A DNA stretch of 64,000 nucleotides from Paraburkholderia polaris (GTDB lineage: Bacteria > Pseudomonadota > Gammaproteobacteria > Burkholderiales > Burkholderiaceae): NCBI RefSeq assembly GCF_012927345.1, contig NZ_JABBGJ010000011.1, positions 62,001 to 126,000 of the forward strand, in the 5' to 3' direction. A program made the translations under genes and the position numbers. Shown in pieces: positions 1-9,339 of this stretch. Within the stretch, counting starts at the first letter, position 1, and each line of letters starts with the position of its first letter. The notes under the pieces were generated by a model. That model did not search any database, was not told the DNA's origin, and was given only the letters and a program-made list of their open reading frames with translations.

Positions 1-239
1 CGTTCGATTTCTTCGAAGCTGAGCAGTGCGCTATGCGGCAAGAACGCGTAATCCTTGTCGAACACCGCGCGCGGCATGCAGTAGACGCAGCGGAAGTTGC
101 AGCGATCCGTCACCGAGATGCGCAGATCGCGCAGCGGGCGCGCCAGCGTGTCGTGCAGCGCGCCGCTGGGCGCCTGCACGGGGCCGGAAATGACCGGCAC
201 TGCGCTGAGATCGGCAACAGGGATGATGCGTCGGGACAT
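1..239 (-). CDS. moaA: GTP 3',8-cyclase MoaA, N-terminal part (runs off window)
   Basis: First step of molybdenum cofactor synthesis: radical-SAM conversion of GTP to (8S)-3',8-cyclo-7,8-dihydroguanosine 5'-triphosphate. Only the first 79 or so residues are in the window. They begin [11 protein letters not shown] and reach the radical-SAM cluster motif C-N-F-R-C-V-Y-C (CxxxCxxC) at about residues 49-56, inside the context [10 protein letters not shown] typical of MoaA. Translation starts at the ATG whose complement is at 237-239. The gene is transcribed leftwards out of the window, in the same direction as rne but after the rne terminator, so it probably has its own promoter in 240-430. The 3' end is missing because the window ends. 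Confidence 0.93.
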   Translation of the reverse strand, partial: MSRRIIPVADLSAVPVISGPVQAPSGALHDTLARPLRDLRISVTDRCNFRCVYCMPRAVFDKDYAFLPHSALLSFEEIE

Positions 240-439
240 GAATTGCTTCGCGTGATGCTTCGGTTTGGGCTGCTCGGGTGCTGCTTAGGTGCTGCTCGGG
301 TGCCACGATTGATGCTGCGATTGGAACCTAGATCTTCATTCTAGCGGAAATGCATCCGGCGGCTGCCGGCCCCCGGAGGCTGTCCGGGTATACGGGGAGT
401 GGCATACAGCACGCGATCGCGCGACGCCCATAAAACAAA

Positions 440-466
440 AAGCCCGCCGGTGAGGGCGGGCTTTTT
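440..466 (-). terminator. Rho-independent terminator after rne
   Basis: GC-rich hairpin (AAGCCCGCC / GGCGGGCTT type arms) flanked by an A run on one side and a T run on the other, 18 bp past the rne stop codon. It can act on both strands. Confidence 0.85.
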
Positions 467-483
467 GCATGGCAGCGGTTCGC

Positions 484-3400
484 TTACTGCGGGTGCTTAC
501 CGGTTTCCACCATTTGCATCGGCGCGGTTTCGACCGGCGGCAATGCCTTACGCTCGCGACCCACGCGAACCGGCTTGGCCGCTTGCGCAGCAGCTTCTTG
601 CGCGGCGCGCAGCTTGTCGGCGTCGGTGTTCACCCAGACAAGACCGGCTTGTTCCAGCACCGGCTTCAGGGCTTCCGCCGACACACCGGCATTACGCGGT
701 GCTTGCGGCGCAGCTGCAACGGGTGCCGGCTCGACTGCTGCCGGCTCGACCACCGCTTCAACTGCCGGTGCGACCGCTGCAACGACCGGTTGCGCTTCGA
801 AGATATCGGCTTGCCGTGCCGGCTGGGCGGCCGGTGCTTCGACCACTGCCGCCGGGGCTGCGGTTTCTACCGGAGCCGGAGCAGCTTGCGCTTCAACGAC
901 CGGAGCAACTGCCGGCGTTTCGACCAGCGCTTCAACCGGGGCTTCAACGCGAGCGACCGGTTCGACGAACGAAACCGTTTCGCTTGCGGCCGGCACAGCT
1001 TGCGCTGCTTCGACCGGCGCGGCAACGGCTTGCGCCACCGGCGCTTTCACTGCTTGCTCGACCGCAACGGGGGCCACCGGCGCTTCTGCGACCGGCGCAA
1101 CCGTTTCCGCCTTCGCAGCCGTCTCGACGGCGACGGCCGGCGTTTCAGTTACAGCGTGCAGTTCGCTGACCACGACGGTTTCCGTCGCAACAGCAGCGAC
1201 AGCCACTTCCACCGGCTTAACGTCGGTCACTTCGTTGACTTCAGCCTTGTGCTCGACCGGTTGATGCGCGGTGCGCACCGGTGCTTCGTCGGTCACATTG
1301 GCGGTGTCGCTTTCGCCTTCCGCGACGTCCGCAGCCAGGTTGCCGTTCACGTCTTCTTCACGCTCACGACGGCCACCACGACGGCCGCGACGGCGACGAC
1401 GGCGCTCTTCACCTTCACGCGCCACCGCTTCCTGATCGATCGGCGCACCGTTTTCGCCCAAGGCGATCTGGTTTTGCGCCAGTTCTTCCGCCGCTTGCGT
1501 TTCGTTTTGCGTCAGTGCATCTGCCGCTTCCGGCTGCGGCTTGCGGCGTTCGCCACGTTCAGCGCGCTCGCCACGCTCACGGCGTTCGCCGCGTTCCTGG
1601 CGCTCGCCACGTTCGGCACGCGGTGCGCCGTCGACGGTTTCCGCACGCTCGTTGCCGCGATTGTCGCGGTCACGGTTTTCGCGGCCCTCGCGACCTTCAC
1701 GCGGCTCACGAGCCTCGCGCGGTTCGCGGCCTTCACGGGCCTCGCGCGGTTCACGCTGCTCACGGTTAGCACGCGGCTCGCGCGATTCACGGGCTTCACG
1801 CGGTTCACGACCTTCGCGTGCCTCACGGCCTTCACGCGGTTCGCGTTCCTCGCGACGCTGCGACGGCTGCTGACCTTGAGCCGGACGGCCGCCGGTCGTG
1901 CCTTCGGCGCGGCCCGCTGCATCACGGCCGCCTGCGCCGCCACGGCGATTGCGGTTGCGGTCGCCGCCGCGTTCGCCGGTGCGCTCACCGCGCTCCGTGC
2001 GTTCGCCGCGTTGCGGACGCGCCTGCTTGTCGGTCGTAGCTGGCGCGACAGGCGCCGGTGCGGCCGGCTGCATGCCGAACAGATTCTTCAACCAGCCGAT
2101 AAAGCCGCCGCTGGCCGGGGTGACAGCCACCGGAGCCGGGGTTGCCACCGGACGGACCGGTGCACTCGGCGCCGGCTTCTCGGGCGTGATGCCCTTGACC
2201 GCCGCTTCCTGCTTCGGCTTCACGTCCTCGACGCGCTTGCTGTAACCGGTTTCCGATTCCAGTTCGCGGGCTGCTTCTTCGGCCATCTTCCACGAGGCGC
2301 GCGGCTCGTCGAGGCGTGCATCGTCGTGACGCAGGCGCTCGAGCTTGTAATGCGGCGTGTCGAGGTGCTTGTTCGGGATCAGAACGACGTTGACCTTGAA
2401 ACGCGATTCGATCTTGTTGATTTCCGCGCGCTTTTCGTTCAGCAGGAAGGCGGTCACTTCGACCGGCACCTGGCAATGGATCGCCGCGGTGTTTTCCTTC
2501 ATCGCTTCTTCCTGAATGATCCGCAGCACTTGCAGCGCGGACGATTCGGTATCGCGGATGTGGCCCGTGCCGTTACAGCGCGGGCACGTCACGTGGCTGC
2601 CTTCCGACAAAGCCGGGCGCAGACGTTGACGCGACAGTTCCATCAGGCCGAAGCGCGAGATCTTGCCCATCTGGACGCGCGCACGGTCGTGCTTCAGCGC
2701 GTCTTTCAGGCGTTGCTCGACTTCACGCTGGCTCTTGGCCGATTCCATGTCGATGAAGTCGATCACGATCAGGCCGCCCAGGTCGCGCAGGCGCAGCTGG
2801 CGGGCCACTTCGTCGGCAGCTTCGAGGTTGGTGCGTGCCGCCGTTTCCTCGATGTCGGCACCTTTGGTGGCGCGCGCCGAGTTCACGTCGATCGCGACCA
2901 GTGCTTCCGTGTGGTCGATCACGATGGCGCCGCCGGAGGGCAGCGGCACTGTGCGCGAGTACGCGGTTTCGATCTGGTGTTCGATCTGGAAGCGCGAGAA
3001 CAGCGGCACGTCGTCGTGATACCGCTTCACTTTGCTGACATTGTCCGGCATCACAATATCCATGAAGGCGCGGGCCTGGTCATGGATTTCGGTGGTGTCG
3101 ATCAGGATTTCGCCGATATCCGGCTGGAAATAGTCACGAATCGCGCGGATCACCAGACTCGATTCGAGATAAATCAGCATCGGCTGACCGCTCGAACCGC
3201 TTTGCGACGCGGCCTCGATGGCGCGCCACAGTTGCATCAGGTAGTTCAGGTCCCACTGCAGCTCTTCGGCGCTGCGGCCAATACCGGCCGTGCGTGCGAT
3301 GATGCTCATGCCTTCCGGCAATTGCAGCTGCGCCATGGTTTCGCGCAGTTCCTGACGGTCGTCGCCTTCGATCCGGCGCGACACGCCGCCGCCGCGCGGG

Positions 3401-3795
3401 TTGTTCGGCATCAGTACCAGATACCGGCCGGCGAGCGAGATGAAGGTGGTGAGGGCTGCGCCCTTGTTGCCGCGTTCTTCCTTTTCGACCTGAACGATCA
3501 GTTCCTGACCTTCTTTCAGGGCGTCCTGGATGCGCGCGGAGCGCATGTCGACGCCGTCACGGAAATACTGACGGGCGACTTCCTTGAACGGCAAAAAGCC
3601 GTGGCGGTCTTCGCCGTAGTTGACGAAGCACGCTTCGAGCGAAGGCTCGATGCGGGTGATGATGCCCTTGTAAATATTGCCTTTGCGCTGTTCGCGCCCG
3701 GCGGTTTCGATGTCGATATCGATGAGTTTTTGCCCATCGACGATGGCAACGCGCAGTTCTTCCTGCTGCGTCGCGTTGAACAACATTCGTTTCAT
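484..3795 (-). CDS. rne: Ribonuclease E
   Basis: Essential endoribonuclease of mRNA decay and rRNA/tRNA processing, scaffold of the degradosome. The 1103-residue protein begins [21 protein letters not shown]. It has the S1 domain at about residues 35-120, the DNase I-like catalytic part with AIDVNSA and IDFIDM carrying the metal-binding aspartates (about 300-350), and the zinc-link CPRCNGTG at about 403-410, which joins protomers in the tetramer. From about residue 500 the chain is disordered. Residues about 640-745 are an Arg/Glu-rich run of repeated [12 protein letters not shown] units, probably RNA binding. Residues about 855-1030 are Ala/Val/Pro/Glu-rich. The tail differs in sequence from that of enterobacteria. 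A long divergent leader (3796-4526) suggests autoregulation as in Escherichia coli. Confidence 0.97.
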   Translation of the reverse strand: MKRMLFNATQQEELRVAIVDGQKLIDIDIETAGREQRKGNIYKGIITRIEPSLEACFVNYGEDRHGFLPFKEVARQYFRDGVDMRSARIQDALKEGQELIVQVEKEERGNKGAALTTFISLAGRYLVLMPNNPRGGGVSRRIEGDDRQELRETMAQLQLPEGMSIIARTAGIGRSAEELQWDLNYLMQLWRAIEAASQSGSSGQPMLIYLESSLVIRAIRDYFQPDIGEILIDTTEIHDQARAFMDIVMPDNVSKVKRYHDDVPLFSRFQIEHQIETAYSRTVPLPSGGAIVIDHTEALVAIDVNSARATKGADIEETAARTNLEAADEVARQLRLRDLGGLIVIDFIDMESAKSQREVEQRLKDALKHDRARVQMGKISRFGLMELSRQRLRPALSEGSHVTCPRCNGTGHIRDTESSALQVLRIIQEEAMKENTAAIHCQVPVEVTAFLLNEKRAEINKIESRFKVNVVLIPNKHLDTPHYKLERLRHDDARLDEPRASWKMAEEAARELESETGYSKRVEDVKPKQEAAVKGITPEKPAPSAPVRPVATPAPVAVTPASGGFIGWLKNLFGMQPAAPAPVAPATTDKQARPQRGERTERGERTGERGGDRNRNRRGGAGGRDAAGRAEGTTGGRPAQGQQPSQRREEREPREGREAREGREPREARESREPRANREQREPREAREGREPREAREPREGREGRENRDRDNRGNERAETVDGAPRAERGERQERGERRERGERAERGERRKPQPEAADALTQNETQAAEELAQNQIALGENGAPIDQEAVAREGEERRRRRRGRRGGRREREEDVNGNLAADVAEGESDTANVTDEAPVRTAHQPVEHKAEVNEVTDVKPVEVAVAAVATETVVVSELHAVTETPAVAVETAAKAETVAPVAEAPVAPVAVEQAVKAPVAQAVAAPVEAAQAVPAASETVSFVEPVARVEAPVEALVETPAVAPVVEAQAAPAPVETAAPAAVVEAPAAQPARQADIFEAQPVVAAVAPAVEAVVEPAAVEPAPVAAAPQAPRNAGVSAEALKPVLEQAGLVWVNTDADKLRAAQEAAAQAAKPVRVGRERKALPPVETAPMQMVETGKHPQ

Positions 3796-4526
3796 TGAAC
3801 GGCTCCAGGCGGCTTAGCTAGCCCTCGGCTGCGCGGTTGTCAGTCGCGAGAGCCAGTAGGGCAGCGGCATGCCGCGCCTTATTGTGTTTTCACAAGCACG
3901 CTGGAGCGGGAAAAATGGCGGGAGAATTGCCTGAGAGGGCCCGGCCCATTGAAAAATGGGCACGGTGCCGCAGGGCACATGCGAACACGGCTTCAAATAA
4001 CGACCCGACACGCCGCGGGTTCTGCCAGCAGACCTTCATAAGCCTTTCGTCCACTCGCGCCGGTGCGCCAACTGGGCGCGTGACCGGAGGGCCGGAGGCT
4101 GCGGTCATGCCGCAGCGGGAAGTTCGCGCAGTCGGCGCGTCTTTTCTCGCTGGGGGTGTCTCGCCTCATTTTGACGTCGCCATGTCTTGTATTTTCTACA
4201 AGACGCCTCGGGCGCACGCCGTATTTTCGCAACCGTCAGCTTCGTACAGCAGGGCGTCAGACCGCCCGATATCGAAGCTGAAAGTTAAATTCTTTTTTAC
4301 CAAAATTCCGTTACCGTCGAAGCCGACCTTGACCGAACGCGCCTGTGGGCGCCGTCCCTGCCGGGCACTGACTTCGTGCGTGCAACATGTTGCATCTCAT
4401 TTTCAGGGTGAGCAACCAGACCCCGGCGCAAGTAAAATAACGGTTTATCGCTTGCGCCTGCGCAATCCGCCCGAATTCCGGACACTGCGCCGGCCGCCGC
4501 AGACTGCTGGGCAAATTATATTCATA
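3796..4526. promoter_or_regulatory. Divergent rne/rluC leader region with stable hairpins
   Basis: This 731-bp stretch holds no convincing gene. It separates the divergent starts of rne and rluC, the same arrangement as in E. coli. Two perfect hairpins stand out: 4184-4204 (8-bp arms GTCTTGTA/TACAAGAC, 5-nt loop) and 3944-3961 (7-bp arms GCCCATT/AATGGGC, 4-nt loop). A smaller one, GTGCC/GGCAC, is next to the second. An AT-rich block at about 4285-4312 is the best place for the rne promoter, which would give a leader of roughly 450-500 nt. RNase E of E. coli represses itself through hairpins in its 361-nt leader. That this region does the same is inference. Confidence 0.5.
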
Positions 4527-5552
4527 ATGAAAGAGTTAGGCAAAATATCCCAGAAATCGGTCGCAAGCGACCAGGTCTCGATGATCGAGATCGACGACAG
4601 TGCGGCCGGACAGCGCATTGATAACTTCCTGTTGCGCGTCTGTAAAGGCGTGCCGAAAAGCCATATTTACCGCATCCTGCGTAGCGGGGAAGTGCGTGTC
4701 AATAAGGGCCGGATTGACGCGCAGTACCGCCTTGAGCTGGGCGATCTGGTGCGCGTGCCGCCCATTCGCGTCGCTCAACCGAACGAAGCGATCGCCCAGG
4801 CGCCGGTGCCGAGCGCCGATTTCAAAATTATTTTTGAAGACGAGCATATGCTCGTCATCGACAAGCCGGCCGGCGTGGCGGTCCACGGTGGCAGCGGTGT
4901 CGCGTTCGGCGTGATCGAACAGATGCGCGAAGCGCGGCCGCAGGCGAAATTCCTCGAATTGGTGCATCGGCTGGACCGCGAGACGTCCGGCATCCTGATG
5001 CTCGCCAAGAAGCGCTCCGCGCTGGTCAATCTGCACGAGCAGATTCGCGAGAACAAGATGGATAAGCGCTACTATGCGTGCGTCCACGGTGAATGGGCGA
5101 GCGACTGGGGCCGCCGCCGCGCGGTCAAGGAGCCGCTGCACAAGTATTTGACCGCGGACGGCGAACGGCGTGTGCGCGTCCAGGCCGATGGCCTCGCGTC
5201 GCACACGGTTTTCAATCTGATCGACCGCTGGCCGGAGTACGCGCTGCTCGAGGCGGAACTGAAGACTGGCCGCACGCATCAGATTCGCGTCCATTTGCAG
5301 CACCTGGAACTGCCGATTGTCGGCGATGCCAAATACGGCGACTTCGCGCTGAACAAGGCGCTGGCGCGCGCGAACGCGAAGCCTGGCCTGAAGCGCATGT
5401 TCCTGCACGCGTACCGTCTTAAGCTGACGCATCCGGCAACCGGCGCACCCGTGCAGTTCGAGGCGCCGCTGCCGGCCGAATGCCGCAGTTTCGTTGCGCA
5501 GCTCAATGAATTACGAAATGGGTCAAACCCGGAGACGACACCGCATGGCTAG
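4527..5552 (+). CDS. rluC: 23S rRNA pseudouridine synthase RluC (955/2504/2580)
   Basis: Converts three uridines of 23S rRNA to pseudouridine. The 341-residue protein has an N-terminal S4 RNA-binding domain (about 20-85: RIDNFLLRVCKGVPKSH and the following strand pair) and the RluA-family catalytic motif HRLDRETSGILML near residue 150, whose Asp is the nucleophile. Start chosen at the ATG giving MKELGKISQKS. The reading frame is open far upstream, but that part is not protein-like. No Shine-Dalgarno sequence precedes this ATG. The upstream bases are AT-rich (TATATT 5 bp before), so the mRNA may have a very short leader. Its stop codon overlaps the next gene by 8 bp, implying translational coupling. 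Confidence 0.93.
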   Translation: MKELGKISQKSVASDQVSMIEIDDSAAGQRIDNFLLRVCKGVPKSHIYRILRSGEVRVNKGRIDAQYRLELGDLVRVPPIRVAQPNEAIAQAPVPSADFKIIFEDEHMLVIDKPAGVAVHGGSGVAFGVIEQMREARPQAKFLELVHRLDRETSGILMLAKKRSALVNLHEQIRENKMDKRYYACVHGEWASDWGRRRAVKEPLHKYLTADGERRVRVQADGLASHTVFNLIDRWPEYALLEAELKTGRTHQIRVHLQHLELPIVGDAKYGDFALNKALARANAKPGLKRMFLHAYRLKLTHPATGAPVQFEAPLPAECRSFVAQLNELRNGSNPETTPHG

Positions 5553-6204
5553 AGAGCAATTTGACCTGATCGTCTTCGACTGGGACGGTACGCTGATGGA
5601 TTCGACCGCGCACATCACGCGCAGCATTCAGTCGGCATGCCGGGATCTCGGTCTGCCGGTTCCCGCCGATGAGGCCGCCAGCTACGTGATCGGCCTTGGC
5701 TTGCGCGACGCGCTGCAAATCGCCGCGCCCACGCTCGATCCGGCCGATTACCCGCGTCTGGCGGAGCGCTACCGCTTCCACTATCTGGTTAAGGACCAGA
5801 CCACCGAGCTGTTCGTCGGCGTGCGCGAGATGCTGCAGGAATTGCGCGATCAAGGCTATTTGCTGGCAGTGGCGACCGGCAAGAGCCGCGTCGGGCTGAA
5901 CCGCGCACTCGATCAATCGCGGCTGACGAGCCTGTTCGACGGCACCCGCTGTGCGGACGAAACCTTCTCGAAACCGCATCCGGCCATGCTGCACGAGCTT
6001 ACGCGTGAACTGGGGCAGGATCCGGCACGCACGGTGATGGTGGGTGATACGACGCACGATCTGCAAATGGCGATCAATGCGGGCGTGGCGGGCATCGGTG
6101 TCACGTACGGCGCGCATCCTGCTGGCTCGCTGACCGCGCTGTCGCCGAAATTCGTTGCGTCGAGCGTCAGCGCGCTGTCTGGCTGGTTGCGAGAGAACGC
6201 ATGA
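5545..6204 (+). CDS. HAD-IA family phosphatase, phosphoglycolate phosphatase-like
   Basis: 219-residue haloacid dehalogenase-type phosphatase. Motif I is DWDGT (residues 12-16, nucleophile Asp12, acid/base Asp14). Motif II is the Thr in VATGKS. Motif III is the Lys of KPHP. Motif IV is MVGDTTHD. The cap sits between motifs I and II, as in subclass IA (Gph, YjjG relatives). Substrate cannot be read from sequence. A GGAG ribosome-binding site about 11 bp before the ATG supports this start, which lies inside the end of rluC. The gene ends with a 4-bp ATGA overlap with the Rieske gene, so rluC, this gene and the next form one transcription unit. Confidence 0.88.
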   Translation: MAREQFDLIVFDWDGTLMDSTAHITRSIQSACRDLGLPVPADEAASYVIGLGLRDALQIAAPTLDPADYPRLAERYRFHYLVKDQTTELFVGVREMLQELRDQGYLLAVATGKSRVGLNRALDQSRLTSLFDGTRCADETFSKPHPAMLHELTRELGQDPARTVMVGDTTHDLQMAINAGVAGIGVTYGAHPAGSLTALSPKFVASSVSALSGWLRENA

Positions 6205-6605
6205 GTGCGGCTATGACCGAGGCGGGAACGGAGGCTGTTCGCATTTGCGCGTCCGAAGAACTGGTCGACGGCGGCGCGGGCGTGCGGCGCGCAGCCCGCT
6301 TCGGCGGCAGCGAGGCCGTGGTATTTTTTGTTCGCTATGATGGCCGTGCATACGGCTATCTGAACCGCTGCGCCCACGTGCCGATGGAGCTCGATTGGTC
6401 CGAAGGGCAGTTCTTCGAATCGTCCGGTTTATACTTGATGTGCGCTACACATGGCGCGATTTACGCGCCTGATACGGGCAAATGCGTCGGCGGCCCGTGC
6501 CGTGGCGGCCGGTTGCGTCCCATCCAGGTTGACGAGCGGGATACCCCTGAAGGCCGTGCCGTGTTCTGGCTGCCGGACGGCGAACTACGCCCGGCCGCGC
6601 CCTGA
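6201..6605 (+). CDS. Rieske [2Fe-2S] domain protein
   Basis: 134-residue soluble protein that is essentially one Rieske domain. The cluster ligands are visible as C-A-H (about residue 57) and C-A-T-H (about residue 80), the CxH...CxxH pattern. It resembles the small ferredoxin subunits of ring dioxygenases and stand-alone Rieske proteins, but no oxygenase or reductase gene is nearby, so its redox partner is unknown. It overlaps the upstream HAD gene by 4 bp and is followed 33 bp later by the S49 peptidase. Confidence 0.88.
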   Translation: MSAAMTEAGTEAVRICASEELVDGGAGVRRAARFGGSEAVVFFVRYDGRAYGYLNRCAHVPMELDWSEGQFFESSGLYLMCATHGAIYAPDTGKCVGGPCRGGRLRPIQVDERDTPEGRAVFWLPDGELRPAAP

Positions 6606-6638
6606 TTTTTCTCCTCTTCGACCTTTCCACTGCACCGC

Positions 6639-7643
6639 ATGTCTGAAAATTTGACTCCCGAACCGAAGGAACCGTCCCTGACAGGCCGCCCCCGCACGCC
6701 TGCCGATGAGCCGGGCTGGGAGCGCGCCGCGCTGGAGCGCATCGCGCTTGCGGCAATTACCGAGCAACGCGCGGCACGCCGCTGGAAGATCTTCTTCCGG
6801 TTTGTATTCCTGATCGTCTTGCTGCTGGCTGTATGGGGCGCGTTCGATTTCTCCGGTGACAAGGTGACGACCACTGGCCGGCATACGGCCATGATCACGC
6901 TTGACGGCGAAATCTCCGCTGATACGAACGCGAACGCGGAAGATATCAACACTGCCCTGGAAAGTGCGTTCGACGATGCGGGTACGGCAGGCGTGATCCT
7001 CCGCTGTAATAGCCCGGGCGGCAGTCCGGTGCAGGCGGGCATCATTTATAACGAAATTCGCCGGTTGCGCGCCAAGTATCCGTCGATCCCGTTGTATGTC
7101 GTGGTCGGCGACATGTGCGCGTCGGGCGGCTATTACGCGGCCGCGGCGGCCGACAAGATTTACGTGGACAAGGCGAGCATCGTCGGTTCGATTGGCGTGC
7201 TGATGGACAGCTTCGGCTTCACGGGGCTGATGGATAAGCTGGGGATCCAGCGCCGCCTGCACACTTCGGGTGAGAACAAGGGCTTTTTTGACCCGTTCTC
7301 TCCGGAAACGCCGAAGATGGACGAACATGCGCAGGACATGCTCGATCAGATTCATGCGCAGTTCATTGACGCCGTGCGTGAGGGTCGCGGTAAGCGCCTG
7401 CACGAAACGCCGGACATGTTCTCGGGGCTCTTCTGGACCGGTCAGAAGAGTGTCGAACTGGGGCTTGCCGATGGTTTCGGTGACGCGGATTACGTCGCGC
7501 GCGACCTCTTCAAGGCGCCGGATATCGTTGACTACACGGTCAAGGAGAGCATTACGGACCGTGTGGCGCGCAAGTTCGGCGCGGCGGTCGGCAGTGGCGC
7601 CGTTCACGCGATGGCGCTTGGCGGGAAGATGAGTCTGCGGTGA
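6639..7643 (+). CDS. sppA: S49 family signal peptide peptidase (SppA-like)
   Basis: 334-residue inner-membrane serine protease that digests residual signal peptides or membrane-protein fragments. An N-terminal cytoplasmic stretch of 50 residues is followed by one membrane helix (about 51-67, rich in F/L/V) and a ClpP-fold domain. The catalytic Ser lies in MCASGGYYAA near residue 162, and the expected downstream Lys lies in the GSIGVLMDSFGF/DKLGI region. The length matches the short one-domain SppA type rather than the 618-residue E. coli form. It closes the rluC-HAD-Rieske operon and is followed by a strong terminator. Confidence 0.9.
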   Translation: MSENLTPEPKEPSLTGRPRTPADEPGWERAALERIALAAITEQRAARRWKIFFRFVFLIVLLLAVWGAFDFSGDKVTTTGRHTAMITLDGEISADTNANAEDINTALESAFDDAGTAGVILRCNSPGGSPVQAGIIYNEIRRLRAKYPSIPLYVVVGDMCASGGYYAAAAADKIYVDKASIVGSIGVLMDSFGFTGLMDKLGIQRRLHTSGENKGFFDPFSPETPKMDEHAQDMLDQIHAQFIDAVREGRGKRLHETPDMFSGLFWTGQKSVELGLADGFGDADYVARDLFKAPDIVDYTVKESITDRVARKFGAAVGSGAVHAMALGGKMSLR

Positions 7644-7655
7644 TTCAGTGCGAGT

Positions 7656-7697
7656 AAAGCCCCGTGCGGTCGCGTGTCGATCGCGCGGGGCTTTTTT
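7656..7697 (+). terminator. Rho-independent terminator after sppA
   Basis: Hairpin with arms GCCCCGTGCG and CGCGCGGGGC (one G-T pair) followed by six or more T, 12 bp after the sppA stop. It lies between convergent genes. Confidence 0.85.
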
Positions 7698-7753
7698 GTT
7701 TTTTGCCGCTAAACCGCGATTGGCAAGTTGATCAGCTTGAAACGCGGCCGTGA

Positions 7754-8473
7754 TCAGACGGCGAGGATCAGGAAAATTGCCGGCCGCTTGTGCAGATCGA
7801 TAGCCGGCTTCTTCTTCCAGTCGGCCACGGTGCGGCTGGCGATGGTTTCCGTCTCCAGCGTCAGATCAACGGCGACACAAACTAAAGTCGAAGGCGCGCA
7901 GGTTGCCAGCAACGTGTCGAGCAAAGCGCGATTCCGATACGGCGTCTCGATAAAGATCTGCGTTTGCTTACCTTTGCGTGACTGTTGCTCCAGGTCGCGC
8001 AGACGCTTGGCCCGTTCGGTGGCGTCGACCGGCAGATAGCCGTGGAACGCAAAACTCTGGCCATTCAGGCCGGAAGCCATCAACGCGAGCAGAATTGAAC
8101 TGGGTCCGACAAACGGCACAACCTTCACGCCGCGCTCGTGCGCGCGGCGCACCAGCAGGGCGCCCGGATCGGCGACCGCCGGACAGCCGGCTTCGGACAC
8201 CAAGCCGGCATCCGTGCCCGCCAGCAAAGGTGCGAGCAGTTTGTCGATCTCACCTGCCGGCGTGTTGACGTTCAGTTCGCGAATCTCGATTTCCTGAATC
8301 GGCTTTTCAGTGCCGACTTTCTTCAGAAAAGCGCGGGTGGTTTTCGCGTTTTCACCGATGTAATAGTGCAGCGACGCCGCGCGCGCCCGCACCGGCGCGG
8401 GCAGGACGGCGTCGAGGGCGTCGGTATCGCCTTCGCCGAGCGTGTTCGGGATCAAATATAAGGTGCCGCTCAT
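7754..8473 (-). CDS. SAM-dependent methyltransferase, RsmI / tetrapyrrole-methylase fold
   Basis: 239-residue protein of the family that includes RsmI (16S rRNA cytidine-1402 2'-O-methyltransferase). Recognisable elements are LYLIPNTLGEG at the N-terminus, the glycine-rich SEAGCPAVADPG loop, VPFVGPSSILLALMASGLNGQSFAFHGYLP, and IFIETPYRNRALLDTLL. It is shorter than typical RsmI (about 285 residues) and lacks part of the C-terminal region, so it is better treated as an RsmI-like paralogue with unproved target. It starts inside the end of the maf gene (4-bp ATGA overlap), giving a two-gene minus-strand operon. Confidence 0.85.
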   Translation of the reverse strand: MSGTLYLIPNTLGEGDTDALDAVLPAPVRARAASLHYYIGENAKTTRAFLKKVGTEKPIQEIEIRELNVNTPAGEIDKLLAPLLAGTDAGLVSEAGCPAVADPGALLVRRAHERGVKVVPFVGPSSILLALMASGLNGQSFAFHGYLPVDATERAKRLRDLEQQSRKGKQTQIFIETPYRNRALLDTLLATCAPSTLVCVAVDLTLETETIASRTVADWKKKPAIDLHKRPAIFLILAV

Positions 8474-9087
8474 GATGCCCCCAGAAGTGGATAACCCACT
8501 GCGAGCAACATGCGCGACAGTGCGATCAACGGCAGCCCGACCAGCGCGGTCGGGTCGTCAGAGTGAATGGCTTCGAGCAGCGCGATGCCGAGGCCTTCGG
8601 ATTTGGCGCTGCCTGCGACGTCGTATGGCGTTTCAGCGCGCAGATAAGCGTCGAGCGCGGCGTCCGGCAGGTCGCGAAATTGCACGCGGGTGATGACGTC
8701 GACGGCCTGCGACGCCCCTGAACGGCTGTCGAACAGGCAGAGTGCACTATGAAACAGCACTTCGCGGCCGCGCATTGCCTGCAGCTGGGCGAGTGCCTTG
8801 TCATGCGTGCCGGGCTTGCCGATCTGCAGGCCGTCATAGGTGGCAACCTGATCCGAGCCGATGACGAGTGCGGCTTCACCGGCGCCGAGTCCGCCGGCCA
8901 CCGCACGGGCCTTTGCCTCGGCGAGGCGCAGGGCGGTCACTTCGGGTGTTTCGCCGGCGAGCGGCGTTTCGTCGATCGCCGGCACGACGACATCGAACGG
9001 AATACGCAGGCGCTCGAGCAGATCGCGACGATAGGGCGAACTCGACGCCAGGATTAGGCGTGGCGGGCGTTTGAGGGAATCTGGCAT
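8470..9087 (-). CDS. yceF: Maf/YceF nucleotide pyrophosphatase (7-methyl-GTP type)
   Basis: 205-residue Maf-fold pyrophosphatase that removes modified nucleotides such as m7GTP. The N-terminal signature LILASSSPYRRDLLERL, the acidic motif IGSDQV (catalytic Asp about residue 70) and the LQIGKPGT segment fit the YceF subgroup. Start taken at the ATG giving MPDSLKRPPR. An in-frame TTG two codons upstream is less likely. In E. coli yceF likewise lies divergent from yceD-rpmF, as here. The stop overlaps the start of the RsmI-like gene. Confidence 0.9.
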   Translation of the reverse strand: MPDSLKRPPRLILASSSPYRRDLLERLRIPFDVVVPAIDETPLAGETPEVTALRLAEAKARAVAGGLGAGEAALVIGSDQVATYDGLQIGKPGTHDKALAQLQAMRGREVLFHSALCLFDSRSGASQAVDVITRVQFRDLPDAALDAYLRAETPYDVAGSAKSEGLGIALLEAIHSDDPTALVGLPLIALSRMLLAVGYPLLGAS

Positions 9088-9158
9088 GTGCAAGCAACGG
9101 CTAGAGAGGCGGGTCGTACGGGGTTGTGCGGGTATCGCACGTGTACGGGCTTAAGTGT

Positions 9159-9187
9159 TTGACTCGAAAAGACAAAACGGATATGAT
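9159..9187 (+). promoter_or_regulatory. Sigma-70 promoter for yceD-rpmF
   Basis: TTGACT and TATGAT separated by exactly 17 bp, about 150 bp before yceD. It is one of the best consensus matches in the window. Confidence 0.7.
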
Positions 9188-9339
9188 TTCGGGCTTTTCA
9201 TCGGTATGCTATTGCACAGGCGGGCCGCTTGCGTGGTAACCCGTGTGGACAACACTGGGCAGCGCATGAGTTCCGCGGGTTACTTTGAATTGCAAACCGA
9301 TTTACCCCCGGCGAAATCCTTGCCGACGCAGGAGCGCAC

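Noticed and set aside
1560..1870. Regular short repeats in rne considered as a CRISPR array
   Set aside because: Units are in-frame codons for Arg/Glu/Pro/Ala with no distinct spacers, and no cas genes are present.
469..3798. A 1109-codon plus-strand open frame opposite rne
   Set aside because: Mirror of the rne coding bias. It is His/Arg/Phe-rich with no family resemblance and no ribosome-binding site.
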